A stretch of 64,000 nucleotides of DNA from Odobenus rosmarus divergens. Lineage: Eukaryota; Chordata; Mammalia; Carnivora; Odobenidae. The number at the start of each line of letters is the position of its first letter. Positions within the stretch are counted from its first letter, which is position 1. The translations under genes and the position numbers were made by a program. Below the pieces are notes generated by a model that was given only the letters and a program-made list of their open reading frames with translations, ran no database searches and was not told the origin of the DNA. Of this stretch, positions 43,891-55,353 are shown piece after piece. The DNA lies in the NCBI RefSeq assembly GCF_000321225.1, contig NW_004451859.1, positions 94,918-158,917 of the forward strand, written 5' to 3'.

Positions 43891-44117
43891 AAAATATGAG
43901 GTCTGCAATGAAGAGGATAATATTAAATAACACGAAGAGTAGGGAAAGGGGTTTTTTTTAATTCTACTTGGAATATACTGTGATTCTCCAATATGACTTA
44001 CATCTTTCCTCAGTTATAAAAAAATTCTTATCCCTTCTGATATTACCTCTGCTCCATTCTCTTTCTTGCATACTTTATACTGCGTATCCTGTCATCTTTA
44101 TCTATGAACTGCTCTTT

Positions 44118-44330
44118 CAAAAAAAAAATTTGAGTAGAGTTGACATACAATGTATGTTAGTTTCAGGTATACAACTAGTGAATTGAAAGGTTTGTACATT
44201 ACACTGTGCTCACCACGAGCGTAGCCACCATCTGTCACTATATACAACACTATTACAATACCATTGACTATATTCCCTATATCGTACATTTTATTCCTGT
44301 GACTTATTCACCTATTGATTGCTCTTTGAC
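44118..44330 (-). repeat. L1 3' UTR fragment (reverse)
   Basis: 'GAGTAGAGTTGACATACAATG', 'GTATACAAC', 'GTGCTCACCACGAGCGTAGCCACC' and 'TTGACTATATTCCCTAT' are the same landmarks as at 19545. Confidence 0.8.
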
Positions 44331-44635
44331 TCTTTCCATCTTATCATCTCTATGTCAGATATCCTAGGGATTTTCCCTTTAATGGTGTTAGACTAATTCT
44401 CTCTTCTTCTATACCTAATCCCCTCTGTAACTCATCTCTGCTGCTGTGAATTTCAAGGACTGCATTTTTTTTTTTTATTGCTAAGGCATCTGTTTGCTTC
44501 CTCTTCTCTAATCCACCTGCTCTTTTTCATACTATTTTATTCCTTCATTGTTTTCTACTATATTTTTTACCTCTACACTCATACAAAATATTCACATTTT
44601 ATAATATCTCTCTGATTTAAATTGTTTACATCTTT

Positions 44636-44827
44636 GGGGGCACCTGGATGGCTCAGTTGGTTAAGCAGCTGGCTCTTGGTTTCAGCTCAGTTCATGATCT
44701 CAGGGTCCTGGGATGGAGCCCCGAGCTGGGAGCCTCAGCAGGGAGCCTGCTCGAGGACTCTCTCCCTCTGTCCCTCCCCATGCTAGCTCTCTCTCTCAAA
44801 TAAATAAATAAATCTTTTTTTAAAAAT
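44636..44827 (+). repeat. Can-SINE
   Basis: Head 'GGGGGCACCTGGATGGCTCAG'; 'GGGAGCCTCAGCAGGGAGCC'; tail AAATAAATAAATAAATC. Confidence 0.93.
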
Positions 44828-45183
44828 GTGTGTGTCTTTGGATACTAATTATTTTGTTGGTTGCATCTGCTGGATCTCCTTTATGTAATTTGTCTATTTT
44901 AAACATGAGTTCATCTTCAAGGATGAATAATTATTCCTTAGGAGTCCTTGGGAGTGCTCTGGTTTATAAAATTACTAGAACAGAGGGATTTTGGCCTTGC
45001 TTATGCTTAGAGAGTAAAAGGTTTCAATGGTTCTGAATCAGTTTTAATGCCTAAGTACTTAGTAGAATGCCAGGTCATTTTTGGCTAAACTCTGGACACA
45101 ACTCCCAGGCTCTGTTCAAATTGCACACCTCCGTAGTGATCTAACAGAGACAAACGTATTCCTCCTCCCCAGATCACATAACT

Positions 45184-45372
45184 TTTTTTTTTAAGATTTT
45201 ATTTATTTATATGAGAGAGAGAGCACAAGCAGGGGAGCTGCAGCTGCAGAGGGAGAGGGAGAAGCAGACTCCTGCCGAGCAGGGAGCCCGATGTAGGGCT
45301 CGATCCCAGCACCCTGCAATCATGACCCAAGCCAAAGGCAGACACTTAACTGACTGAGCCCCCCAGGCGCCC
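45184..45372 (-). repeat. Can-SINE
   Basis: Reversed tail to head '..GAGCCCCCCAGGCGCCC'. Imperfect TSD CAGATCACATAACTTT / CAGAGCACATACTTT. Confidence 0.94.
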
Positions 45373-45389
45373 TCAGAGCACATACTTTA

Positions 45390-45909
45390 CACCTGTAGTA
45401 ATTCCTAAACACACAGTCTGAATCAGTTTCTACAACAATGATCCTTCCTCACATGGTTTATTCAGTTCTCTCTTCTCCATCATCTTAATCTTCTCCCTTC
45501 ATTTCCCTCCTTTTGGTAACAAGTTTATCCAAACTTGGTCTTCAGCTCTACCTCTGCAGCCTCCTCAAATTCTTCCTACTGCATCTGCATTGCAATGACT
45601 TACTAAAATTCTATTTTAGAATGATGAAGTGAAGATATAATCAAATGACTGATCTTAAATAGGAGTGCACACAGAACACACATAGAATCTGGGAGACATA
45701 TAATGTACTTCATGACAAGATTTATTTACAAATCTAAAACTAAGTTTTCTGGAAGAATCAAATTAATAAAATCGGTCTTCAGAACATTAGCCTTCAATCT
45801 ACTTCATAGAGAGACTGCCAAAATAATGGTTCTACGGTATTTTAAATTTTAAGGGGTAGAAGAATGACAGTAGTTCCAGAAAAACTAAGAACAGTTTCAT
45901 TGTTCTAGC
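45390..45909. other. Non-coding sequence, nothing assigned
   Basis: AT-rich. No gene or repeat recognised. Confidence 0.4.
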
Positions 45910-45925
45910 AAGATTCCTGTAAAAG

Positions 45926-46116
45926 GGTGGGGGTGCCTGGGTGGCTCAGTTGGGTAAGCGTCTGCTTTCTGCTCAGGTCATGATCCCAGGGTCCGGGGAT
46001 CAAGCCCCACATCGGGCTTCCTACTCCGGTGGGGAGCCTGTTTCTCCCTCTCACTCTCCCTCAGTGTTCTCTCTCTCTCAAATAAATAAATAAAATCTTT
46101 AAAAAATAAAAAATAA
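45926..46116 (+). repeat. Can-SINE
   Basis: Head 'GGGGGTGCCTGGGTGGCTCAG'; tail AATAAATAAATAAAATC. AAGATTCCT on both sides (45910-45918; 46117-46125). Confidence 0.95.
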
Positions 46117-46537
46117 AAGATTCCTAAAAAAAAAAAATTGCAGGATCATGAAAAAAGGGGCCTAATTCTCTAAAAGGATGACAGTTGTATTTCCCACTAA
46201 GCAAACTCACTAGAAATATAATAAGCATAGTTCGTTCTGTAAGGGCAGTGAAAAAAATTTTTTTACTGAGTTTCTGAACTTAGAAAAGAGAAGACTGATG
46301 TGCACAAAGCTCCAGGTCTGGAGGACCACCTTGAGATTTCTCTTTACTAGACACGTCCTAGAAGAAGAGAGTGAATACGTGAGTGAGGGGTTGTCAGGAG
46401 CAGAGCAGAGATCTCCATGCCATGACTCACCACGTCTTAGAGGAAGAGAGATTGTGGGCAGAAACCCTACTTGTACAATCTTAGCTACTGGGAAAGATCC
46501 AGAAAGGGAAGGATCCAGAGATGGCCAGGGATGTGTC

Positions 46538-46612
46538 CATTCATTTAGCACCATTTACTGAGAACCTACTGTGTGTGAGGCAGGACACACTAAGCAGGAC
46601 AGCAGAAGTAAA
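46538..46612 (+). repeat. L2 3' end remnant
   Basis: 'CATTTAGCACCATTTACTGAGAACCTACTGTGTGTGAGGCAGGACAC' resembles the L2 terminus. Confidence 0.6.
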
Positions 46613-46628
46613 GCTGTTTCAGATTCAG

Positions 46629-46840
46629 GGGCACCTGGGTGGCTCAGTCAGTTGAACGGCTGCCTTCAGCTCAGGTCATGATGCCAGGGTCCTGGAATCG
46701 AATCCCATGTCAGGGTCGCTGCTCAGCAGGGAGTCTGCTTCTCTCTCTCTCCCTCTGCCTCTCTGCCCCTGCTCATGCTCTCTCTCTCTCTCATGCTCTC
46801 CCTCTCGCAAATAAATAAATAAAATCTTAAAAAAAAAAAA
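46629..46840 (+). repeat. Can-SINE
   Basis: Head 'GGGGCACCTGGGTGGCTCAGTCAG'; expanded CT block with a 'CATGCTCTC' duplication. TSD-like TGTTTCAGATTCAGG / TGTTTCGGATTGAGG. Confidence 0.94.
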
Positions 46841-47014
46841 AGTGTTTCGGATTGAGGCTCTACGCTCTGTGATATTCGAATCTAGTGTAAAACAAAAATG
46901 AGATCAAATGGCACATAGAAGTCCCATGTGAGTAATACCAATAAAGAATTTAAAACACCCAGCAGATTAAGAAAACTTTTTTTTTTTTTTTTTAATTTTT
47001 AAAAACTTGATTCC

Positions 47015-47219
47015 GGCGCCTGGGTGGCTCAGTTGGTTAAGCAACTGCCTTCGGCTCAGGTCATGATCCCGGAGTCCTGGGATCGAGTCCCGCATCAGGC
47101 TCCCTGCTCAGCGAGGAACCTGCTTCTCCCTCTGGCCCTCCCCCCTCTCATGTGCTCTCTCTCTCTCTCTCTCTCTCATTCTCACTCTCTCAAAATAAAT
47201 AAATCTTAAAAAAAAAAAA
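47015..47219 (+). repeat. Can-SINE, 'CAACTGCC' subfamily
   Basis: GATTCCGG at 47009-47016 and 47223-47230. Shares subfamily marks with the copies at 16566 and 36344. Confidence 0.94.
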
Positions 47220-47230
47220 AACGATTCCGG

Positions 47231-49472
47231 TTGAAGGAATGAAGAAAGCATAGGTTCATCGGTGGTATTCTACCCCTCCAGGCCAGAAATTCCCCCAAAG
47301 AAGTCAAGTTTTCTTAAACGTGTAGGAAGGAGGAAGAAGGAAGCATCAGAGGAAGAACAGGAGTCTCAAATCCTTATACCCCCATTCATACCATCAGCAC
47401 AAAAGAAGGGCGCTCTAAACCTTGGAAGCCATAAGGCATCCTCACCACCCCACACACATGTCCCGCGACCATCTTCTAGAACAAGCAGGTGCTTTGTCAA
47501 GAGAGCAGCTTGCTGGGCTGTTTCAGCAACTGCTCGCATTGGGCCCTAAAATCACCATGGTCAATTTCTTGGGTCTCATGGGAAATAAATAAAATGCCAC
47601 ACAGATCTTGTAAAATTCTGCAAGATCCGATTCGATACCACCAACCTGCCGGCAACCGTCCACCCTGCTGGGACCTCAAACAACCTGCCGGCAAAACTCA
47701 GCCTTGACTCCTCCACCGTCCAGATGTGCCCCCGCCAGACATGGCCTTAAACCTCTCAGCTTTCCTGCCTACAGAGCGAACGGCAGCAGAGCCCAGATGG
47801 TCTCTAAAATCCATCTCGTCCTAGATTTTAGGAGACTAGGAGGTTTTCTAGTAGCCAAGTATCTTCCCCTCTCTTGCTGCTCATTTGGTGACAAGTTAAT
47901 TTCGGGAAAATCAGAACTACTGAAACTCTCTTAAACAGGACGTTACCATAGATTTGCTCTTTTCTGCTTTTTCCTGGATGTGCTTAGCCCCTGCCCTGCC
48001 CTCTACTACGGGGTCAATGAGTATCATTTCTCTCCCTTAATCAACACACGGAAAGTCTCCAAATCCAAGTGCAAAATGGTGGATCCTCAGAGGCGACGAC
48101 ATGCAATTATGGGTCTGCAGCTCTGCATATTCCAAGCTAGCAATTTACGATGTCAAATAGGGAGCAGTTTCTTTGTGCTCCATAAAAAGACACCCTCTAA
48201 TTCCCCCAGACAATCCATTTGCAGATTTGCTAGTAAATCAACATAATTTGTTTTCCCTGAGCCTGTGTTCTGCTAGGCAAATCTTCAGAGCTGCTGAAGC
48301 TGCTGCAATTATATAAAATTATTGCATCTTGCAATAAGGAACTTCCCTATAATTGGTCATGCAAATGAAGGACAATAATACATACATAATTTAGACACAG
48401 GATTATCCTTGAAAAAGCAGTCTGTTCTCAGCTTAATTTCTCCAGTGTCCCCTCAGCTTCATAAAATCCCTAAATTCTACAATTCAGCAGATATTAGCAG
48501 GGAAACACGCTCTGCTTGGGTGAAATATATTCAAATATTGAGGATATAACGTATGTCAAGTATTTGCAGTATTTGAACGCAAACACGCCATCACTGTGAC
48601 GACTGTCACTGCAGAATGGAGAATAATTAGGCTTCGTTTTGAAGCAGCTTTTTTTTTTTTTTTCCAAAAGTCTAACAGAAAGCCCCCGGGCAAGTCAATA
48701 GTATCTAATTCCGCACACCTGGTGCCACCAAAGAAAATGGATCAGAGCCCATGGAGGAGCCCTTTGTAATGCACTTTCCTGGAGAGAGCTGCCCCAAGAC
48801 AAGGAAAGATTCACCCTTCCTTGTACCGTGTTTGTTTACAGATCTGGATATGGCTTTCATCAAAGAATGTCCTTGAAATTCAAAAAGGCAGTTTATTCTG
48901 GGGGCAAGAAGTCCGGATCCTGGCATAGCCTTTTGATTGACTAGCTCTGTGATCACTATCAAGTCCATTTGCTTTCAAACCCCATCTCCTCAAGTATAGA
49001 ATGAATGAATTGATACATAATCCCTGTGCTATCCCTTCGCTATAAAATATCATGAATCTACCTATGATAAATGTTTGCTATCACACAAAGGGTCGCGAAG
49101 GGGTTACAGTGGAAAAGTGGCCTTATGACTAACAGGTCGGGCGCAGGATCCCAGTTAAGGTATTAGCTGTATGAATCCATATACAAGGGAGCTCTCCAAA
49201 CCTTAGCTTCTTCATCTAAGAAATGAATTTGTGGGAGAATTAGGTGTTTACCTGATACACAGTTACCATTAAAAATCTGAGCCCACACCCTGGAATAATT
49301 AAAGCAACCCTAGGCAAAATTATGCAATGAGTCAAGATTACCTAGAGCCCCTTCTCCCTGCATTTTTCATTTTTCTTTAAGCTTACACTCCGGCCTTCAT
49401 GCTGCTTCCTTCTTGCAAACATGATTACCAAGCCTCACGGAAGTTAGGGAGATACAATGTATGAGCAGCATT
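47231..49472. other. About 2.2 kb unique sequence, candidate regulatory block
   Basis: It is the longest stretch without any SINE or LINE that I can see in the right half. CAACCTGCCGGCAA occurs twice (47641-47654, 47681-47694 approx.). AGATCTTG...CAAGATC forms a hairpin near 47604-47627. 48300-48420 holds a motif group listed separately. Confidence 0.5.
48321..48378. promoter_or_regulatory. Motif cluster: C/EBP-like dyad, TAATTG, octamer, SOX-like site
   Basis: ATTGCA-TCT-TGCAAT (48321-48335), TAATTG (48350-48355), the perfect POU octamer ATGCAAAT (48359-48366) and ACAATAA (from 48372) lie within 60 bp. This density is typical of developmental enhancers; the function is inferred only. Confidence 0.4.
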
Positions 49473-49558
49473 TTTTTTATTTGAGTGCTGTTGACATACA
49501 ATGTTGCATTAGTCTTGGGTGTACAACATGGTTCAACATCTCTATACCTTACTCCATG
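49473..49558 (-). repeat. L1 3' UTR fragment (reverse)
   Basis: 'TTTTTTTTATTTGAGTGCTGTTGACATACAATG', 'GGGTGTACAACATGG'. Short piece with the same landmarks as at 19545. Confidence 0.75.
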
Positions 49559-49574
49559 TCCGAACAGTATTTAT

Positions 49575-49790
49575 ATGCAACATAGTACAGAGGCTAATTG
49601 CACAATATCTAGATTCTGACAGATCTGGGTTCAAATCCCAACTTCATCCTTGACTAGTCATGTCTCCCTGGGAAAGTTAGTTAATATCCCAAATGTCAAT
49701 CTCGCCATTTGTAAAAAATGAGGAAAATTATATCTACCTGTATACATTTGATGTAAGGACTAGTGATGTTGACGTTCATCAGTATCATCA
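49575..49790 (+). repeat. MIR SINE
   Basis: 'GATTCTGACAGATCTGGGTTCAAATCCCAACTTCATCC', 'CCTGGGAAAGTTAGTTAATATCCC', 'CGCCATTTGTAAAAAATGAGG' and 'GTAAGGACTAG' in the window give near full-length MIR order. The best MIR here. Confidence 0.85.
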
Positions 49791-50149
49791 CTATAATGAC
49801 AGTGATGTACATGACACGATTAATATTACGTTAGATACTAACAAGCATCTGATAAAACAATGGTGCTGGTTATATTTATTCTTTCCCGATAATGGCTCAA
49901 GTTCAGCCTATAAATAAATACAAACTTTCTATCTTTACACAGGAACTTGAACCACACTTCCCCTCTCCTGCCTAATTGATTTGTAAAAATTCATTGCAGT
50001 CTTCACATTCTACCTCTTTCAAATTTGCTTTGTTCTTTTGACCCCTCTGTTTGCTTCCCTTACTCTCTTCCAGCTTTCTGGTGAAAGGGGGGGAGGGGCA
50101 GCCTCTCCAGTCCATTTATGTAGGAGTCCACCCTCAAATTTCTAGAATC
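49791..50149. other. Non-coding sequence, nothing assigned
   Basis: AT-rich on the left, a G-rich patch near 50083-50098. No gene seen. Confidence 0.4.
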
Positions 50150-50270
50150 ATTAGTCCTTTCTCATTCCTTCCTCCACCCATCCAATCATGCAACAATCTT
50201 TGAAGGAGTACCTCACATTTGCCAGTCTTGGTTAGGAGCTGGGAATACAAAAACAGCAGGGATTGGGTAA
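50150..50270 (+). repeat. L2 3' end remnant
   Basis: 'CATTCCTTCCTCCACCCATCC', 'CAACAATCTTTGAAGGAGTACC', 'GGTTAGGAGCTGGGAATACAAA' follow the L2 terminus. Confidence 0.5.
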
Positions 50271-50711
50271 CGGGCAGAACTGGCAAAAGCGGCATATTTG
50301 AGAGACATCAAGGAGGCAACATCAACAGGGCCTGAGGATCGATAGATACTGCAGATCAGGAGTGAAGTTCACTCCCTTTAATTCCTCCCCGGGTTCTTCT
50401 CGAAACTTTTGTATGAATATGCTTCTGTCTGCATATTCTCCTCCACTAAGCACCCCTATCAGGTAGATTGTGCAATATCAGGAATATTCATGTGATGGGG
50501 AGAAACTTAATTTTTGGCAATTCTGAGAAACAAATTTTTCACCTGCTGAAACTGGCAGAAATTGATCTGGGGAAAGACAAGTTTCAAGCACTTGACTCCA
50601 CTTACTAATTTGGTTTGGGACCTTCAAAGTCTTTAAGAGTAACTCATCCTTTTAAGAGCCAGGGCTGTGCTGGTGAAAAGCACAAAACGGAAGGAACACC
50701 TGGTGTGCTTT

Positions 50712-50906
50712 TTTTTTTTTAAAGACTTTATTTATGTGAGAGAGAGAGAGAATGAGAGAGAGAGAGCATTAGAGGGGGGAGGGTCAGAGGGAGGAGCAGA
50801 CTCCCTGCTGAGCAGGGAGCCCAATGTGGGACTCGATTCTGGGACCCCAGGATCACGACCTGAGCCGAAGGCAGTCGCTTAACCAACAGAGCCACCCAGG
50901 CGCCCC
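50712..50906 (-). repeat. Can-SINE, full length
   Basis: Perfect 17-bp TSD AACACCTGGTGTGCTTT at 50695-50711 and 50907-50923. Confidence 0.96.
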
Positions 50907-50923
50907 AACACCTGGTGTGCTTT

Positions 50924-51927
50924 ACTCCGTGAAGGAAAGCAAAGGCTATTCTGGAACCAGTTAAATCAAGAAGCAGCCAAACTTAAACTGTAAAAAGCTG
51001 ATGATTAGGAGGTGATTTGTTTATTGCTTTCGCTAAGGCAAAGCAGGAAGAGGGTTGGGGCCTTGAGACCCCCGACAGCAGAAGTGAGAAAGTGCATGAG
51101 AAAGTGCCAGCAACATGGCCGAAATCCAGAACCAAGAAGAAAAACGGTCAGAAGGGGGCCTGTGGGTTGTGCATGGACAGACTCCAGAAGCAAAATATGT
51201 GTATCCAATTTTGTTTTCCTTTTCTGTAGTATAATCCATCTCTCCAGCTCCTCCTTGTTGCCCTATGCTCAGTAAAGCCAATTAAAACCTCCCAGCACAG
51301 GGAAGCAGCTCAACAATATGGAAAAGCTTTCTGCAGGCAGAAAAAAAAAAAAAAAAAATTGCAAGAGAAGCCCTTACCAGTGACATCCCTTAGAGATGCA
51401 GGATATGTTCCCATTCCCAGAGAACCCCATTAAAGGATGACAGAACCCCACATGCCTGCCAACCCTTTGGCTAAATGTAAGATGGGAAATCTCTCATTTT
51501 TCTTCATCACTTCCAGCCAAAAGCTCTTCTTATCAACCCCATTATCTCTGACGGCAATTCTAGCCCCGCTCTTCTTCCTCCGGTCTCGCATGGGGATGAA
51601 GAGCTGCTAGTCAACCTTCTCCCTGTACTTCTTTATAGACATGACTACAAGGATCATTAAGTGACCCTTTGTCATTTTCTTACACAGGCTACATAACATC
51701 ATGAAATGTGCCCCACAGAACCATTCCTCTAATTCACCCCTTTGAGGATCTCTACCATTGTAGTCTCCCTGGTTGCCTGCACCATTTTTCAATAAAAGAG
51801 CAAACTGGAGACCGTAGGTCTGGAACCAGTAAAAAGGCATACTAAGATAATGCATGGCTTCATTTTTGATCACAGTTGTACCCACGGCATGCTCGTTCTG
51901 AAACCTTCTTAAAACTGTCATCGTTCT
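50924..51927. other. Unique non-coding sequence
   Basis: A-run at about 51340-51358. Several overlapping short open frames but no recognisable protein or exon. Confidence 0.4.
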
Positions 51928-51960
51928 GGGCACCTGGGTGGCTCAGTTAGTTGAGCATTT
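51928..51960 (+). repeat. Can-SINE head fragment
   Basis: Only 'GGGCACCTGGGTGG' to 'CAGTTAGTTGAGCAT' is present, with no body or tail. No TSD is evident. Confidence 0.7.
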
Positions 51961-52213
51961 ACTTTGGAGGCCTTTAGTGACCCGACCAGAACAAGAGTAG
52001 CTTTGCGGGACCAGAACTCTGCTTTCAGTGTTGAAGGTCATTTTCAGTCCTGTGAGGCAGATTCCTTGAGCAACAACTCCAACACCTGGATTTTTTTTTT
52101 TTTTTTTAGAACAGAACATTGTTTGACAGAATTGAAAATTTAATTGTTTCAGCACAAGGCAGATTCATAGGACTGATGGAGGTTTCCGACGCTGAGCATT
52201 AATGAAAGATAAC

Positions 52214-52404
52214 ATTTTTTTAAAGATTTTTTTTATTTTTATTTGAGAGAGTGTGTGCGCACACACAAGCAGGGGGGAGGGGCAGAGGGAGAAGCAAGTT
52301 CCCCACCAAGCAGGGAGCCCGATGCGGGGCTCAATCCCAGGACCCTGAGATCATGACCTGAGCCAAAGGCAGATGCTTAACCAACTGAGCCACCCAGGCG
52401 CCCC
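52214..52404 (-). repeat. Can-SINE
   Basis: Full length. Holds GTGTGTGCGCACACAC (52251-52266), a 16-bp perfect palindrome in the body. Confidence 0.94.
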
Positions 52405-52594
52405 AAGAATTATAAGATTTCTAAACGAGTGAGAAATAAACCCTAATTGTGTTAAGCCACGGAAACCCTGGTTTTTGTTTTCTGTGCTTTTTGGGTTTTG
52501 TTTTTTTTTTACCAGAACACAGTTTAGTCCATCCTGACTAATAGCCCGTTTAGTTGCATTGTTAGTCAATCTTCTGTCATCTTGTGTTGTTCGA

Positions 52595-52675
52595 TGACTG
52601 GCACCTTGCACACTGTCTGATGTCTAACAGGCCCTGAGAAAATACGTGTTGAATAAGTAAATAAATGGGTAAAAT
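52595..52675 (+). repeat. L2 or MIR 3' remnant
   Basis: 'GCACCTTGCACACTGTCTG', 'CCTGAGAAAATACGTGTTGAATAAG' resembles 'gcacatagtaggtgctcaataaatgtttgttgaat'. Confidence 0.5.
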
Positions 52676-53280
52676 ACCAGAGGGTACAGACTGACAGTGA
52701 TTTCCTTGCAGAGAGACGGAAAAAAAAAAAAAAGATTGAAGACAAGAAAGTACAATTCTTTGCTCGCGTTCATAGAAGACTCTGTGGAGATTCAGGGTCA
52801 CCTGCGAGAGGACCCTGACACCTTCCTTTTCTTCCTGGGGTTAGGGAGGATAAAGGACAAGACACAGGCAGTTACAATTCCCTGAGAGATTCCCTTTCCA
52901 GAAGATAGGCTAGAAGGGCATCACGACAACCGTAACTTATGCTTGCTTTGCACAATGACGTGTCTAGATTAACAACGCTCAGAGATTTCGTGAGTGAGGG
53001 GGAGAAAACTATTCACGTCCCTTTTCAGCTACAGACAAAAATATAAAAGACTATGAATGAAAGAAATCATGTTTTCTTCTTCTTTCCTTTATTAAGATAT
53101 TAGCTTAATAAAATAGCTCATCGATCATCTTAATAAGACAATAATAAATAAGAGAAATAAATACCAATCCTTTTTTTTGGCTTGAACATGGTACGAATTC
53201 TAATTGCACCTCGGCATCTGGTTTCTGTAAATAGTTACTTTAAAAGCGCCATCTCGGTTTATTTTTACGTTGGGTCAGTC
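52676..53280. other. Non-coding sequence, nothing assigned
   Basis: No recognised feature. Confidence 0.4.
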
Positions 53281-53292
53281 TAGTTGTTTCAT

Positions 53293-53489
53293 TTTTTTTT
53301 TTTTAAGATTTTATTTATTTATTTGACAGAGAGACAGTGAGAGAGGGAACACAAGCAGGGGGAGTGGGAGAGGGAGAAGCAGGCTTCCCGCGGAGCAGAA
53401 AGCCCGATGTGGGACTCGATCCCAGGACCCTGGGACCATGACCTGAGCCGAAGGCAGATGCTTAATGACTGAGCCACCCAGGCGCCCCA
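53293..53489 (-). repeat. Can-SINE, young type
   Basis: 'GACAGAGAGACAGTGAGAGAGGG', 'CTTCCCGCGGAGCAG', 'CTTAATGACTGAGCC'. TSD TAGTTGTTTCATTTTTT / TAGTCGTTTCATTTTTT (53281-53297; 53490-53506). Confidence 0.95.
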
Positions 53490-53814
53490 TAGTCGTTTCA
53501 TTTTTTACAAAGTAGTATTTCTAAGTGTGAAGATACAGGGGAGCAGCCTCCACTGGCTCTGGGAGGCCACCCGCCAAATCTTCAGGTGGGCAGAGGCCTG
53601 GCTGCGCACCTACGTCCCCGGGCTCTGTCTGGCCCTCTGGAGAAGCACCAGCAGCTCCCTAAAGGCAAAATCTGCAAAATGAAGATGGCAAAATGACAGC
53701 TCATGTCACAGTCAAGACCCAGAAAATAAAATTAAGAGAATTTCTATGAGGAAAACTATGGCAGTTACAAGCCACATCAGCCTGAAAGGACTTCACATCA
53801 AAGGCTGTCTGGTT

Positions 53815-53862
53815 CGCTCTCTCTCAAATAAATAAATAAATGAAATCTTTTAAAAAAATTGT
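53815..53862 (+). repeat. Can-SINE tail fragment
   Basis: Only CGCTCTCTCTCAAATAAATAAATAAATGAAATC and an A-run remain (5'-truncated). No clear TSD. Confidence 0.8.
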
Positions 53863-54192
53863 CCACAACCTCAAGAGGGTACAGAATCCATGCATCCCTG
53901 ACATCTATGGGCAAACAGCATGGGCAGCTCTCCTGCCTCAGCACCACGAGAAGTAAATATACCATGGAGCCAGCCTATGCATAGAGAACATTTGCAGTGA
54001 AAAGTATAAATAGCCTAAGCTATGACAGGGCAGCAAGGGAAGATGGGAAGACCATGAGACCGGGAATGAGGAGACTCAGCTTTGAACATGGAGTAGCCAC
54101 CAGCTCCTCGGTTGACCTTGAACAGCAGACTTCTACTCAACTGGTTCTTGGTTTCCCTGTGTGCACAAGGAGAGCCTTTAAAAGGATCCACT

Positions 54193-54395
54193 CTTTTGTT
54201 TTGTTTTAAAGATTTTATTTATTCATTTGAGACACAGAGATACAGAGAGAGAAAGCATGAGCAGGGAGAGAGGCAGAGGGAGAAGCAGGCTCCTTGCTGA
54301 GCCAGGAGCCTGATGTGGGGCTTGATCCCATGACCTTGGGATCATGACCTGAGCCGAAGGCAGACGCTTAACCATCTGAGCCACCCAGGCGCCTC
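54193..54395 (-). repeat. Can-SINE
   Basis: AAGGATCCACT on both sides (54182-54192; 54396-54406). Reversed head GAGCCACCCAGGCGCCT. Confidence 0.95.
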
Positions 54396-54406
54396 AAGGA
54401 TCCACT

Positions 54407-55095
54407 GTTTTAAAACTGTCTTCCCACAGCTCCAGCCCAAAAGTCCTTGGAGGCCTCTGTACTCCCTTTCCCCTTCACCCAGAGCAGCTCCACCTTCACA
54501 TGTGAAGACCTAGAGCTCAAAGTGAAACTTCCTTTGAACAAAGGATGTTTACATAAGCTTGACTTGCTTCCATCCCCTTCCACCTCATACAACCAGTGGG
54601 CGGAACCTGCTCCATTGGCTGGCTGAGTTGAGTCAGATTCAGTTCAATTGTGCCAACCCTCCAAAAGAAGCCCCAAGGAGGACACCATACCAGTGAGGTA
54701 GTTTGCTTTTTGATTTCAATCTGTATGGGCAAGCAAGCATCTTCCTACCAGCAAGCTGCCGGGGGCAGCAAACAAAGGTGTAAAGATTATCCAAGCAAGC
54801 CTACATTACTGAGAGGTCCTAACCTGTGCTGTGTATCTTCTGTTTGCTTTTTCATGTCCTCTCTCCAACCTTCTCTACCCCACTCTCTGCTCTAAGAGGC
54901 TGACTTGCTGGGTACCAATAGCCCTTGCTCTCTGCTTCTCGTTGGATGTGGCAGAGTCCCCGCAGGAGGTGATATTCAGGGAGGAAAGAGACATTGGAAT
55001 AGGTATCTTCCTTCTTCCTCCTTGTAGGGTAGAACAAAAAGTCAAGGTAGCCTTTTCTAAATGACTCTCTTCTTTTGGTTCCAATGGTAGTTCCT
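54407..55095. other. Non-coding sequence, nothing assigned
   Basis: No gene or repeat recognised before the long L1. Confidence 0.4.
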
Positions 55096-55104
55096 TTACC
55101 TTCT

Positions 55105-55353
55105 TACTTTTTCAATTTTTATTTTATTGTGGCAATGACACTGAACATGAGATCTGCCCTCTTCACAGATTTTTAGTAACCAACTGTACTATATTGTTAG
55201 TTATAGGCACACCTTCGTACACCAGATTTCTAGAAATTATTCATCTGTCAAAACTGAAACTGTGTATCTGTAGATTACTAACTCCCCATTTCCTCCTCCC
55301 CCAACCCCTGGCAAACACCATTACACTCTCTGGTACTATGAGTTTGACTATTT
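55105..55353 (-). repeat. Longest L1 here, 3' UTR part
   Basis: 'TTTTATTTTATTGTGGCAATGACACTGAACATGAGATC', 'CCCCCAACCCCTGGCAAACACC' in the window is the reversed 3' UTR. A SINE splits it from the rest. Confidence 0.85.

Noticed and set aside
50924..51300. Processed pseudogene of a small basic protein (KPEPRRKTVRRG-like peptide)
   Set aside because: Only short overlapping frames, no A-tail or TSD, no family recognised.
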